Assembly (NCBI GenBank): GCA_964244695.1
Contig: CAXTJZ010000024.1
Span: 1-26,424, forward strand
DNA length: 26,424 nucleotides
Origin: BOG-908 sp964244695
Lineage (GTDB): Bacteria > Pseudomonadota > Alphaproteobacteria > Acetobacterales > Acetobacteraceae
Direction of reading: 5' to 3'
Positions within the stretch are counted from its first letter, which is position 1. Each line of letters opens with the position of its first letter. A program made the translations under genes and the position numbers. Positions 14,453-22,561 of this stretch are shown piece by piece. Under the pieces are notes generated by a model. That model made no database searches. It was not told where the DNA came from and saw only the letters and a program-made list of their open reading frames with translations.

Positions 14453-15448
14453 TCAGTGCAAAGCTGGCGCGGAGCGGATCAGCAGGATCGCGATACGCCG
14501 GTTCGGCGCCGCGTCTGGCGATGCCGGCAGCAGCGGATCGCGGTCACCGTGTCCCGTCACGTCCTTTATCCGGCCATCCGGCAATCCGGCCTCCGTTAGG
14601 ATGCGCCGCGTGGCGTTCGCACGGTCGGCAGACAGATCCCAGTTCGTCCGTCCCGCGCCGCCCGCGTAAGGAGTGGAATCCGTGTAGCCAGCGACCGCCA
14701 CCTTCTCGTGCAGCTTCATCAGCGTGGGTACCAGGCGCGTCAGTACGGTCCGCGCCCGCTCGTTCGGCTCGGGCGAACCGTTGGCGAACATCGGCAGGCC
14801 GTCAGAATCACGTATCTGCACGCGCAATCCTTCGGGTGTCAGATCGACCGCAAGCTGGCGCGCCAGCGGCGCCAGCTCCGGGTCGGCCGCCACCGCCCGG
14901 CGCATCTCCTCGGCCGCCTGCGCGAAACCCGCCTGCTCCTGGCGGCGTGCTTCCTCGGCCGCCCGCCGCACCTGCTCGGCTTGTGCGGCATCATGCGCCG
15001 GCGCCGCCTCAGCCCCGGCCGACGACGCACCGCCAGCCGCATTGCCCTCACGTCCGGGCCCGGCCTTGGCCTCTTCGTGCACGGTCTTCGTCGCCAGCGT
15101 GTCGCTGCCGTCGTCGTCCTCATCGACGGGCGGCGCGTTGGCGTTCATCACCGCCACCGTTCCGCGGTCGGATATCGCCAGCCCCTCAGTGAACGGGGAC
15201 GCACCGCCCAGCGGCTTGCCCGTGCCGGACCGCTGCACGTTCACGCTGGCGCTGGGTGCGAAATAATCCGCCAGGCCGCGCCGCTGCGCTTCCGTCGTTG
15301 CATTCAGCAGCCACATCAGCAGGAAGAACGCCATCATTGCGGTCACGAAATCAGCGTATGCCACCTTCCAGGCACCGCCGTGATGGCCTTCCTCAACCAC
15401 CTCCTCACGGCGGATGATTGTGATGCCCTTTGCCTTGCTCTTAGCCAT
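14453..15448 (-). CDS. motB: Flagellar stator protein MotB
   Basis: Anchors the stator to peptidoglycan. D33 in YADFVTAMMAFFLLMW (31-46) is the expected proton-carrying aspartate of the single membrane helix. The N-terminus with EEGHHGGAWKVAYADF is of the rhizobial type. The OmpA-like peptidoglycan-binding domain covers about 200-328, with AGYTDS (253-258), DLSADRA (271-277) and NRRI (316-319). An Ala/Glu-rich linker of about 90 residues lies between. The ATG at 15446-15448 has TAGG 6 bases upstream. It begins the motor block and probably has its promoter in 15449-15605; I see no convincing sigma-54 or sigma-28 boxes there. Confidence 0.96.
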   Translation of the reverse strand: MAKSKAKGITIIRREEVVEEGHHGGAWKVAYADFVTAMMAFFLLMWLLNATTEAQRRGLADYFAPSASVNVQRSGTGKPLGGASPFTEGLAISDRGTVAVMNANAPPVDEDDDGSDTLATKTVHEEAKAGPGREGNAAGGASSAGAEAAPAHDAAQAEQVRRAAEEARRQEQAGFAQAAEEMRRAVAADPELAPLARQLAVDLTPEGLRVQIRDSDGLPMFANGSPEPNERARTVLTRLVPTLMKLHEKVAVAGYTDSTPYAGGAGRTNWDLSADRANATRRILTEAGLPDGRIKDVTGHGDRDPLLPASPDAAPNRRIAILLIRSAPALH

Positions 15449-15537
15449 CCGAACCTACCAAGGCTGCACGCCTCGGTCAGTGTGGCATGATAGCTCTTAA
15501 GGGGCCTCTAATGCGGCGGGGCAGATGGCAACGAACG

Positions 15538-15604
15538 CAAGACCTTGTTTTGCGAAAAATTGCCGAAAACTTTCGCTCCCCTGCGTTGTGCGGCAGCGTA
15601 GCCG
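15538..15604. repeat. Decayed half palindromic element, copy R6 (motB-GT39)
   Basis: A worn half-unit: GACCTTGTTTTGCGAAAAATTGCCGAAAACTTTCGCTCCC keeps the order of the family but has lost the long A and T runs. It ends 2 bp from the stop codon of the GT39 gene. The sequence between it and motB (15449-15537) shows nothing else I can name. Confidence 0.6.
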
Positions 15605-15605
15605 T

Positions 15606-17072
15606 TCAGTAGCGCACGCCCTGGGGCCTTTCCGCTCGCGGCAGGACTACGGCGTTGCGCACCGTTGCGCGCGCTATTACGCGATATACCCGGTAGGTCT
15701 CGGCCACCCGTTCACCTCGGCTCCTCTGCAACACTCCTACTTGCGTCGTCGAAACCCAGGGCCGTGCATCGGGCGGGCCGTATTCCCGTTCGCTGCGCAC
15801 CAGTATGCCGGTCTCGCCCGATAGCTCTGCCGGACGCAGATCGAACAGCGACCACCGGCGCTCCAACCCCACCACCACGCCGGGCATGCGGAACGCCAAC
15901 TCGCTCGCCAGCCCATATTCGTCCGCCACCACGAAGTCCGCGTGCGCCGCTGCCGCCGCCACATACACTTCACCCGCCAAATCCTGCCAGCCCGCTAGCC
16001 GGATCAGGGTCGGGTCCGCCGCACGCGGCAACGGCAGGATCCCCCAGCCGGCCTGCAGATACACCGCCGCCGTCATTGCAATACCCAGTGCAGATCCCGC
16101 GCGCCAGAACCTTACGGGCGCCGCGCCCGAACAGCAGGCCGCCAGCACCGCGCCGGGATAGACCACCGCAGGCCAGTTCGCCTGCACCCGGCCGCCGAGC
16201 GCGTGTTCCAGGAACACCGCGGCGGGCACCAGCACCACGCAGGCCAGCAAACCAGCGCCTGCCACGCCGCGCCGCGCCGCGCGCCAGGCGCGCCAAACCC
16301 CCACAACAAGCACGCAGGCCACAAGCGGAGTCGCCAGCCCGATCTGCCCGGCAACCAACTCACCCAAATAGCGCAGCGCCTCGGCCGGATGCCAATCTCC
16401 CGTCCGCCCGCCTTGCTTGGCAAAACTCACCCAGCCATGCGCCGCGTTCCAGGCCAGCACGGGCGAGAACACCACCAGCGCCAGCGCGCCACCAGCCCAG
16501 AGCTGCCAGCGACGCCACCAGCGCCGCGCCCCCGGCACCGCCACGAGCCAGACCAGCACTGCCGCCCCGAGCAGGACCGCGGTGTATTTGCTGTCCATCG
16601 CGAGCCCGCCTGCCAGCCCCACGGCGAGCCACCAGCCGGGCCGCCCGGTGCGCAGCAGCCGCGCCAGTGCGGCCAGGGCCGCCGTCCAGAAGAACAGCAG
16701 CGGTGTGTCCGGCGTCATCACCACGGCGCCCACGCCCAAAGCCAACGTCGCGTTCAGCAGAACGCTCGCCGCCACCCCTGCCCGGCGTCCTGGACACAGA
16801 TCCTCCGCTGCCCGCGCCAGCAGCAAGGTGCCGAGCAGCGCCGACACAGGCCCTAGCAGCCGGACGCCGAGCGCGGTGTCGCCGGCCACCGCGCAACCCG
16901 CGCGTATCCACAGCGCCACCATCGGCGGGTGGTCCAGATATCCGGCGGCGAGCGCCTTGGACCAGACCCAGTAATATGCCTCGTCGGCCGAGAGGGGCGC
17001 GCGCGCAGCGACGAGCAGGCGCAGCGCCGTTAGGGCGAGTAACGCAAGGCGCCAATTTATGGTGCGGTTCAT
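15606..17072 (-). CDS. Membrane glycosyltransferase, GT39/ArnT-like
   Basis: A 488-residue polytopic protein of the PMT/ArnT-like family, which moves sugars from polyprenyl-phosphate donors on the periplasmic side. The catalytic acidic pair D30-E31 in SADEAYYW, followed by LDHPPMVALW (46-55), and SKYTAVLL further on are the family marks. About ten hydrophobic segments fill the first 340 residues and a soluble C-terminal part follows. The ATG at 17070-17072 gives a standard start (MNRTINWRLALL) but lacks a ribosome site. A TTG at 17093, inside the neighbouring repeat, has AAAGGA upstream and would add 7 residues. Acceptor unknown; flagellar or envelope glycans are possible from context. Confidence 0.88.
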   Translation of the reverse strand: MNRTINWRLALLALTALRLLVAARAPLSADEAYYWVWSKALAAGYLDHPPMVALWIRAGCAVAGDTALGVRLLGPVSALLGTLLLARAAEDLCPGRRAGVAASVLLNATLALGVGAVVMTPDTPLLFFWTAALAALARLLRTGRPGWWLAVGLAGGLAMDSKYTAVLLGAAVLVWLVAVPGARRWWRRWQLWAGGALALVVFSPVLAWNAAHGWVSFAKQGGRTGDWHPAEALRYLGELVAGQIGLATPLVACVLVVGVWRAWRAARRGVAGAGLLACVVLVPAAVFLEHALGGRVQANWPAVVYPGAVLAACCSGAAPVRFWRAGSALGIAMTAAVYLQAGWGILPLPRAADPTLIRLAGWQDLAGEVYVAAAAAHADFVVADEYGLASELAFRMPGVVVGLERRWSLFDLRPAELSGETGILVRSEREYGPPDARPWVSTTQVGVLQRSRGERVAETYRVYRVIARATVRNAVVLPRAERPQGVRY

Positions 17073-17087
17073 CGAAGAAAGAGAAGA

Positions 17088-17238
17088 AAGCAAGCAGTCC
17101 TTTTTTGAAAAAAAGGACCAAAAAACTTTTGCCCCTGACGCCGCGGTCGAAACACGCGCAAGTTAACCGCCGGGTCCGCGACAGCGGAGCAAGAGTTTTT
17201 TGCTTCTTTTTTGCAAAAAAGAAGGCCTTCCTTGCTTC
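17088..17238. repeat. Paired palindromic intergenic element, copy R7 (GT39-guaA)
   Basis: Full-length copy. The left half has GTCC...GGAC arms and the right half CTTC...GAAG arms. The inner segments 17119-17132 and 17189-17202 are 14-base reverse complements with one change that still allows a U-G pair. The right end lies 1 bp from the guaA stop codon. Confidence 0.9.
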
Positions 17239-17239
17239 C

Positions 17240-18802
17240 TCACTCCCACTCGATAGTCCCAGGCGGCTTGCTGGTCACATCGAACACCACCCGGTTGATC
17301 CCGCGCACCTCGTTGACGACCCGCCCGGCCACGCGCGTCAGAAACCCCATGTCGAACGGATACACGTCAGCCGTCATTCCGTCCGTGCTGGTCACCGCGC
17401 GCAGACCGCACACCTGGTCATATGTGCGGTAATCCCCCATCACGCCCACGCTGCGCACCGGCAGCAGCACGGCAAACGCCTGCCAGATCGCGTCGTACAG
17501 CCCGGCGGCGCGTATCTCCTCCAGGTAGATCGTGTCCGCACGGCGCAGTATGTCCAGCTTCTCCGCTGTTACCTCGCCGGGAATGCGTATCGCCAGGCCA
17601 GGCCCGGGGAACGGATGGCGCCCGACGATGGCGTCGGACAATCCGAGCTCGCGCCCGAGCACGCGTACTTCGTCCTTGAACAGTTCCCGCAGCGGCTCCA
17701 CGAGCTTCATGCGCATGCGCTCAGGCAGCCCGCCCACGTTGTGGTGGCTCTTGATCGTCACCGACGGCCCGCCTGTCACCGAAACGCTTTCGATGACGTC
17801 CGGATAGAGCGTGCCCTGGGCGAGGAAGTCCGCCCCGCCGGCGCGGGCCGCCTCTTCCTCGAACACCTCGATGAACAGCCGGCCGATGGTCTTACGCTTC
17901 GTCTCCGGATCCGTCACCCCGGCCAGCGCGCCCACGAATAAGGCGCTGGCATCCCGGTGCACGAGCGGCACGTGGAAGCGGTCGCGGAACGTCTCGACCA
18001 CCTGCGCCGCCTCGCCGGCGCGCAGCAGCCCGTGATCGACGAAGATGCAGGTAAGCCGGTCCCCGACGGCTTCGTGCAGCAGCATGGCGGCCACCGAGCT
18101 GTCCACGCCGCCGGACAACCCGCAGATGACCTGCCCCTGTCCTACCTGATCGCGTATGCGGGCGATCGCCTGCTCGCGGAACGCCGCCATCGTCCAGTCC
18201 CCGCTGCAGCCGCACACGCCAAGGGCGAAGTTTCGCAGCAGCGCCGTGCCGTGTGGGGTGTGGACCACCTCCACGTGGAACTGCGTGCCGTAGATGCGCC
18301 GCGTCTCGTCGGCGATCACCGCGAACGGCGCGCCCTCGCTGCTCGCCACCGCATTGAAGCCAGGCGGCAGCGCGGTCACCCGGTCGCCATGGCTCATCCA
18401 CACCTGCTCACGCGCACCCGCCGACCACACGCCGTGGAACAGCGCGCAATCGGCGGTAATATCGACATAGGCGCGACCGAACTCCCTTTGATCGCTGCCC
18501 TGGACCACGCCGCCGAGCTGGGCCACCAGCAATTGCTGGCCGTAGCAGATGCCCAATATCGGCAAGCCAAGCGCCAGGATGGCCGGGTCCGACAAGGGCG
18601 CGCTGGCATCGGCCACGCTCGCCGGACCGCCCGACAGGATAACGCCGCGCGGCCCCCACGCCGAAATCCGCGCGACGTCAGCGGTGTAGGGCCAAATTTC
18701 ACAGTAGATCCCTGCCTCGCGCAGGCGCCTGGCGATGAGCTGGGTGACCTGGCTGCCGAAATCCAGGACCAGGATGCGGCTTGTGGTGGCTACGGGTTGC
18801 AT
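17240..18802 (-). CDS. guaA: GMP synthase (glutamine-hydrolysing)
   Basis: Converts XMP to GMP with glutamine and ATP. The 520 residues hold the class I glutamine amidotransferase domain (nucleophile C86 in GICYGQQL; H176 and E178 in QFHVEV), the ATP pyrophosphatase domain (SGGVDSS at 230-236) and the C-terminal dimerisation domain ending KPPGTIEWE. The usual HPEV reads HVEV here, with the triad residues intact. I chose the ATG at 18800-18802, which places LDFGSQ at the normal distance; a GTG at 18817 would add five residues. It stands alone upstream of the R7 element. Confidence 0.97.
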   Translation of the reverse strand: MQPVATTSRILVLDFGSQVTQLIARRLREAGIYCEIWPYTADVARISAWGPRGVILSGGPASVADASAPLSDPAILALGLPILGICYGQQLLVAQLGGVVQGSDQREFGRAYVDITADCALFHGVWSAGAREQVWMSHGDRVTALPPGFNAVASSEGAPFAVIADETRRIYGTQFHVEVVHTPHGTALLRNFALGVCGCSGDWTMAAFREQAIARIRDQVGQGQVICGLSGGVDSSVAAMLLHEAVGDRLTCIFVDHGLLRAGEAAQVVETFRDRFHVPLVHRDASALFVGALAGVTDPETKRKTIGRLFIEVFEEEAARAGGADFLAQGTLYPDVIESVSVTGGPSVTIKSHHNVGGLPERMRMKLVEPLRELFKDEVRVLGRELGLSDAIVGRHPFPGPGLAIRIPGEVTAEKLDILRRADTIYLEEIRAAGLYDAIWQAFAVLLPVRSVGVMGDYRTYDQVCGLRAVTSTDGMTADVYPFDMGFLTRVAGRVVNEVRGINRVVFDVTSKPPGTIEWE

Positions 18803-19046
18803 GGCCACATCCAGCACAGCCAGGGCAGGCGCCGCAAGGGATGGTCAGACACCGTTGTTATCTGTCCGGTAAGTCTTGCTCCGGATAATTGGGGCAGGAT
18901 CATGGCTGTAAAATGAGAAATTTGTTGCCCTGGCCTTTCAGGCCGAACGCTTTATGACTAGTTGGGTAAAAAGCGTGTCATCTAAGAACTAGAACGCGAC
19001 CGTAATCACAATGGTATGGTCAAGCCGCGTACACCCGGGGGTTGAA
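18803..19046. other. Intergenic region between divergent guaA and a small membrane protein gene
   Basis: 244 bases without a gene, more A/T-rich than the flanks. It should hold the guaA promoter and that of the small gene to the right. The one structure I see is a short hairpin, GGCCT-TTC-AGGCC at 18932-18944, with no T run on either side. No riboswitch is recognised. Confidence 0.5.
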
Positions 19047-19289
19047 ATGGCTGCACAACCTGAGATTTTTTTGCCTCGTCCCGAACGGCAAGATTCGTTG
19101 GAAGCGGAATTGCGTCCAGCCGCCATCGTGTTGCCGCTGCGCAGACGCGATACGCCGGGCCGCAGACTGGTTGACGAGACGTCAGGCGACCGTTTGGGTC
19201 CTGCTTACGGGCTCCTGATCGGCCTGGGCCTCGCCTCCCTACTCTGGCTTGCCCTGGGCTTGTTGGCATGTAAGTTCTTTGGTTTCTGA
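19047..19289 (+). CDS. Small single-pass membrane protein, hypothetical
   Basis: An 80-residue reading from ATG 19047-19049 with a GGGGG run a few bases upstream. The first 50 residues are polar (EIFLPRPERQDSLEAEL, then an Arg-rich stretch). The end is one membrane helix (AYGLLIGLGLASLLWLALGL, about 53-72) followed by LACKFFGF. An earlier ATG at 19011 would add 12 residues. I recognise no family. It is the first plus-strand gene after the long minus-strand run, divergent from guaA. Confidence 0.6.
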   Translation: MAAQPEIFLPRPERQDSLEAELRPAAIVLPLRRRDTPGRRLVDETSGDRLGPAYGLLIGLGLASLLWLALGLLACKFFGF

Positions 19290-19473
19290 GTAGTCTCAAC
19301 TTTTATGTTGCACCGCAATAAGTTCTAGTCACGTTGCTCTGAGCTAGATTGATAGTCGTGCTTGAACCCTGTTTGCCGTGTGCTTTTGTCACAGCAGACC
19401 GGGCTGATCGTCTAGCAAGATGATCGAGTCAACTAAGTTGGCCATCGTTACAGACGGAAGTGCTGACCGACTG

Positions 19474-20358
19474 TCAGACACGCCGAAACACCCGCAGATA
19501 ATCCAGGCAATAATCCCAGCCGGCCCCCTCATCTGTCATCCCCGCCATGTCCGTGCCCTTTAGCGACATCCCGATCTGGTTGGTGATCAGTATGTGCGCC
19601 GGCGGCGCGCGCCAGACGTAATGCATACGTTGTATGACTTGCCCGTCGAGCAGCCAGACCGGCGTGTCTGTCTGCCAATCCAGCGCGAAGACATGGTAGC
19701 CTGCTGAAAAGTCGATCCCAGGATCATACTCGCCGTTGGTGAACTTGGACATCAGGACGGCAGGATTACCGAAATCCTGCGGCCGGCCGGCATCTTGCAC
19801 GTGCGCCGTCATCAACCGCGGCGTGGGCCGTCCCTGCCAGTCGAAAAACTCAAAGATGTCGATCTCGGGCGGCCAGGGCGTGGCGGAGAAATGCCCGTCC
19901 GGATACTCCACGCCCGGGTTCAGCCAGAATGCCGGCCAAGTGCCTATCCCGGGCGGCAGCTTGGCGCGCATTTCCCCCACCATGCCCTGGGTTACGGGAA
20001 CGAGCGCCCCCAACATCCCGGCCTCGATGCCCCCCGCCCGCAATCCGCCGCCGGGCGGTATGCGGCCTTTCAACGCCAGATGGTCGGCGCCGAACACATG
20101 CAGTGACCGTGGGTCGCCCTGTGGGTAGTCCCGATGCTTTGACCAGTAAGAATCCAGGCCGTCTAGCCGGCCGTCGTCGTAAATATAGCGGAAGCGGAAG
20201 TGCTTACGGAGTTCGGCCATGTCACGCACTGTGGCGTCTGCCCGTGCGCTGCCGAAGCGGTAATCGGCAAGCAGGTCGTAGCTTCCTGGTCTGCCTAGCG
20301 GCAGCAGCGCCGTGACGCCTAAGCCGGCCAGAACACCTCTTCTGGTAAGGTCCGTCAT
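19474..20358 (-). CDS. Glycoside hydrolase family 16 protein
   Basis: A 294-residue enzyme of the GH16 jelly-roll fold (laminarinase, lichenase and ExoK-like glycanases). The catalytic signature E165-I-D167-I-F-E170 is complete, and WPAFWLNP (141-148) is the usual strand before it. The N-terminus TRRGVLAGLGVTALLPLG looks like a Tat-type or short signal peptide, so it is exported. It lies downstream of the polysaccharide export lipoprotein gene on the same strand, which suggests trimming of a secreted polysaccharide. The ATG at 20356-20358 is directly beside the R8 element and has only a pyrimidine-rich leader. Confidence 0.9.
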   Translation of the reverse strand: MTDLTRRGVLAGLGVTALLPLGRPGSYDLLADYRFGSARADATVRDMAELRKHFRFRYIYDDGRLDGLDSYWSKHRDYPQGDPRSLHVFGADHLALKGRIPPGGGLRAGGIEAGMLGALVPVTQGMVGEMRAKLPPGIGTWPAFWLNPGVEYPDGHFSATPWPPEIDIFEFFDWQGRPTPRLMTAHVQDAGRPQDFGNPAVLMSKFTNGEYDPGIDFSAGYHVFALDWQTDTPVWLLDGQVIQRMHYVWRAPPAHILITNQIGMSLKGTDMAGMTDEGAGWDYCLDYLRVFRRV

Positions 20359-20359
20359 G

Positions 20360-20517
20360 AAGGAAGCAGTTCTTTTTTGAGAAAAAGATCAAAAAATTTC
20401 TTGCAGCCGGCGAACTTGCAGCAATCGTGTTCGTCAGAAAACACCAAAGCTGCCAACCAGCGGGGAGACAAAAGTTTTTTGCTTCTTTTTTTCAAAAAAG
20501 AAGACCTTTCTTGCTTA
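20360..20517. repeat. Paired palindromic intergenic element, copy R8 (GH16-export lipoprotein)
   Basis: Left half decayed (AGTTCTTTTTTGAGAAAAAG, then ATCAAAAAATTTC); right half intact with CTTC...GAAG arms and AAAAGTTTTTTG. It fills the whole gap: 1 bp from the GH16 start codon and 1 bp from the stop codon of the upstream gene. Confidence 0.88.
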
Positions 20518-20518
20518 C

Positions 20519-21106
20519 TCAAAAATGCCGCTCATAAACCTTCACCACGTCCCCAGGCGCCAGGAACGAATGTGGCGTGATTTTGCCCTCGCTGGCTGCC
20601 CCGCTTACGGTGCGCACATCGCCCGCGTACGCCTCCACCGCGCGGTACGTGAACCCGCCAGCCACCGCCACGGCCGTGAGCATCGTCATACCAGGCGAGT
20701 AGCTGTATTGCCCGGGCTTGCTGACCTCGCCGAGCACGAAGATCGGCCGGTATGCCAGCACCTCCACGGACACTCTCGGCTCTTTCAAAAATTTCTGCGA
20801 GGACAGCGTGTCCTCCAGCTTCGAGGCGAACTGAGTGGATGTCAGCCCGCCTGCCATGATGTTGCCGACCAGCGGCATCGCCACCTGGCCCTGGTCGTCC
20901 ACATGGAACTGGCCGCTGAGCTGGTCGGACCCGAACGTGATCACCCGTATCTGGTCGCCGCCGCCCAGCCTGTAGGCGCCCGGCGTGTAGTCGGCCAGCG
21001 GCGGCAGATCGCCACCCGGCGTGCAGGCGGAGGCGCCCAAGGCGAGCAGACCGCATACGGACAAGCGGGTGAGGAAGGCACGCGCGGCAAGGGATTGTCT
21101 TGGCAT
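20519..21106 (-). CDS. Polysaccharide export outer-membrane lipoprotein (Wza/GumB-like)
   Basis: A 195-residue lipoprotein: basic N-terminus, hydrophobic stretch and lipobox ending at C28 (LGASAC). Then comes the poly-export domain (about 41-115; YRLGGGDQIRVITFG starts it) and one SLBB-like domain (about 119-190; PIFVLGEVSKPGQYSY). It should form the outer-membrane exit for a secreted polysaccharide. It is shorter than E. coli Wza and close to GumB/ExoF-type proteins. Its start is 20 bp after the stop of the beta-barrel gene, so the two are an operon. Confidence 0.92.
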   Translation of the reverse strand: MPRQSLAARAFLTRLSVCGLLALGASACTPGGDLPPLADYTPGAYRLGGGDQIRVITFGSDQLSGQFHVDDQGQVAMPLVGNIMAGGLTSTQFASKLEDTLSSQKFLKEPRVSVEVLAYRPIFVLGEVSKPGQYSYSPGMTMLTAVAVAGGFTYRAVEAYAGDVRTVSGAASEGKITPHSFLAPGDVVKVYERHF

Positions 21107-21126
21107 CGAAAGCTCCTGGCAGGCGG

Positions 21127-22488
21127 CTAGAGGGCGAAGCGCAGCGTCAGGCGAAACGTATTCTCGGAGTAGTTGCTGCCGAACACTTCGCCGTTGGTGA
21201 GGAAGCCTTCGGGCGAGGCGGCGCCGTTGCTGCTGCTGTTGCGTGTGGAAAACGTGTAGTCGGCGGCCAGACGTACGTTGCGGTTCAAGGCGTAGGAGGC
21301 GCCCACGCCGCCGGTGAAGAAGTTCTCGCTTCCACCGCCCGTGCCGTTCGCCGCATGGCCGTAATCGTCGAGGAAGAACGCGGCGTGCGCGGAGAGTATG
21401 ACGTTGCGCAGGTATTCGTGGTCCACCTGCAGCTTCAGCGCGGTCTCCGTGTAGCCGACGGTCGCTTCCGCCGCGGAATCCTCGATGTAGCGCGCGGCAC
21501 TTGCCGTAACGGTCGTAAGCCCGGTGGGCGTCCAGGTGGCGGCACCTTCCACGATCGGCGCCTGCACTGATCTGTAAGCGGCGCTGGCGGCGAAGCTGCG
21601 CTCCTCGTAGCCCGCCAGCAGGCGGAAGCCGATTATGCCGTCGGCATCATAGGCGACGCCGCCCAGCACCGAGGCGTCGTTGAAGTTCTGCCTTGGCTGA
21701 TCGGGCGGCGACTGGTTGAAATCGGATTGCGTGTCGCGCAATATCACCACCAGGCGGCGCCGGGTGGCGAACTCATAGCTGCCGACGAGTTCCGGCGAGA
21801 TCGTCACTCTGTCGCGGTAGGTCTGCAGATACTCCTGGCCGCCGACCGTGCCGTTATCAAAATTATAATAGGAGACGTCGATCCCGGGCTGGACGAAGAA
21901 GCGCCCGAGATCGACGTGGTAGTTCGCCCGCAGGTCGTCCACGCGGTAGGCGATCGTCTGGTTCAGCCCCGGCACGTCCAGGTCGCGCGGCGTCTGGTTC
22001 AGGTTAAGATGCGTGTAGCCTATGCTCAGCGTGTCACGTCCGAAATCGTGGCTGCCGCCCAGCGCCGCCGTCCAGTTTGTAAAGCCCTGGTTGGACTGCT
22101 CGGGATATTCGAAATCATCCACCGACAGCGCGCCGGCAAAACGCGTGTCTGACCAACCGCCTGCCGCATTGACCGACGCGTTGGTCTCGATCAGCGCGCT
22201 GCCGTGCGCATCACGCGTGCCTGTCACGTCATCGTCGTAACCCACGCTTTCCTGCAGCACAGGCGTGATGAGGAATTCCCCCAGTCTCACGCCTTGCGCG
22301 TCGTACTCCGGATGCTGGCGCGTCGCCACCGTTACGCCGGCGGCGGTGTCGTAGCCGGGGATGCCTGCATTGAGGTATTCGTCGATAACCTGCGCGTGCG
22401 CCCGTGGGGCGAGCCAGGTCCAGACCACCAACGCGGGGGGCAGCGCACGCATGCTGAGCATCAGCCGGAACGAACGCGGCGCCGCCAT
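21127..22488 (-). CDS. Outer-membrane beta-barrel protein of exopolysaccharide locus
   Basis: A 453-residue reading with signal peptide (MAAPRSFRLMLSMRALPPAL, cleavage near AHA-QV). It then has many alternating strands with aromatic and Tyr/Asn/Gly-rich turns (GYTHLNLNQTPRD, SYYNFDNGTVGG, ADYTFSTRNSS) and an amphipathic last strand NTFRLTLRFAL. This is the look of the putative beta-barrel porins found next to Wza-like lipoproteins in EPS clusters. The open frame runs to 22788, but the upstream part overlaps the divergent gene and lacks a signal peptide. The ATG at 22486-22488 is the best guess, though no ribosome site is clear; 22578 is another option. Confidence 0.85.
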   Translation of the reverse strand: MAAPRSFRLMLSMRALPPALVVWTWLAPRAHAQVIDEYLNAGIPGYDTAAGVTVATRQHPEYDAQGVRLGEFLITPVLQESVGYDDDVTGTRDAHGSALIETNASVNAAGGWSDTRFAGALSVDDFEYPEQSNQGFTNWTAALGGSHDFGRDTLSIGYTHLNLNQTPRDLDVPGLNQTIAYRVDDLRANYHVDLGRFFVQPGIDVSYYNFDNGTVGGQEYLQTYRDRVTISPELVGSYEFATRRRLVVILRDTQSDFNQSPPDQPRQNFNDASVLGGVAYDADGIIGFRLLAGYEERSFAASAAYRSVQAPIVEGAATWTPTGLTTVTASAARYIEDSAAEATVGYTETALKLQVDHEYLRNVILSAHAAFFLDDYGHAANGTGGGSENFFTGGVGASYALNRNVRLAADYTFSTRNSSSNGAASPEGFLTNGEVFGSNYSENTFRLTLRFAL

Positions 22489-22561
22489 GTTATGCCGTGG
22501 AGTGCCGCTGGCGCGACGCAACCTGGCGCCGCCGCCCGGCGCCCTCGGCAAGAGAGTATCC

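Noticed and set aside
13690..15192. Plus-strand frame of 500 codons opposite motA and motB
   Set aside because: Antisense shadow of two well-supported stator genes; no start signal or domain.
15449..15605. Sigma-54 or sigma-28 promoter ahead of motB
   Set aside because: I searched for GG-N10-GC and the TAAA/GCCGATAA boxes and found no acceptable match.
15665..17941. Plus-strand frame of 758 codons across the GT39 and guaA genes
   Set aside because: It crosses a repeat element and two clear genes in antisense, is very rich in Pro, Arg and Ala, and includes the repeat-derived KKEKKASSPFLKKRTKK-like stretch.
491..20517. Insertion sequence or MITE interpretation of the palindromic elements
   Set aside because: No transposase, no clear target-site duplication, and the position next to stop codons is too regular. 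A mobile origin long ago cannot be excluded.
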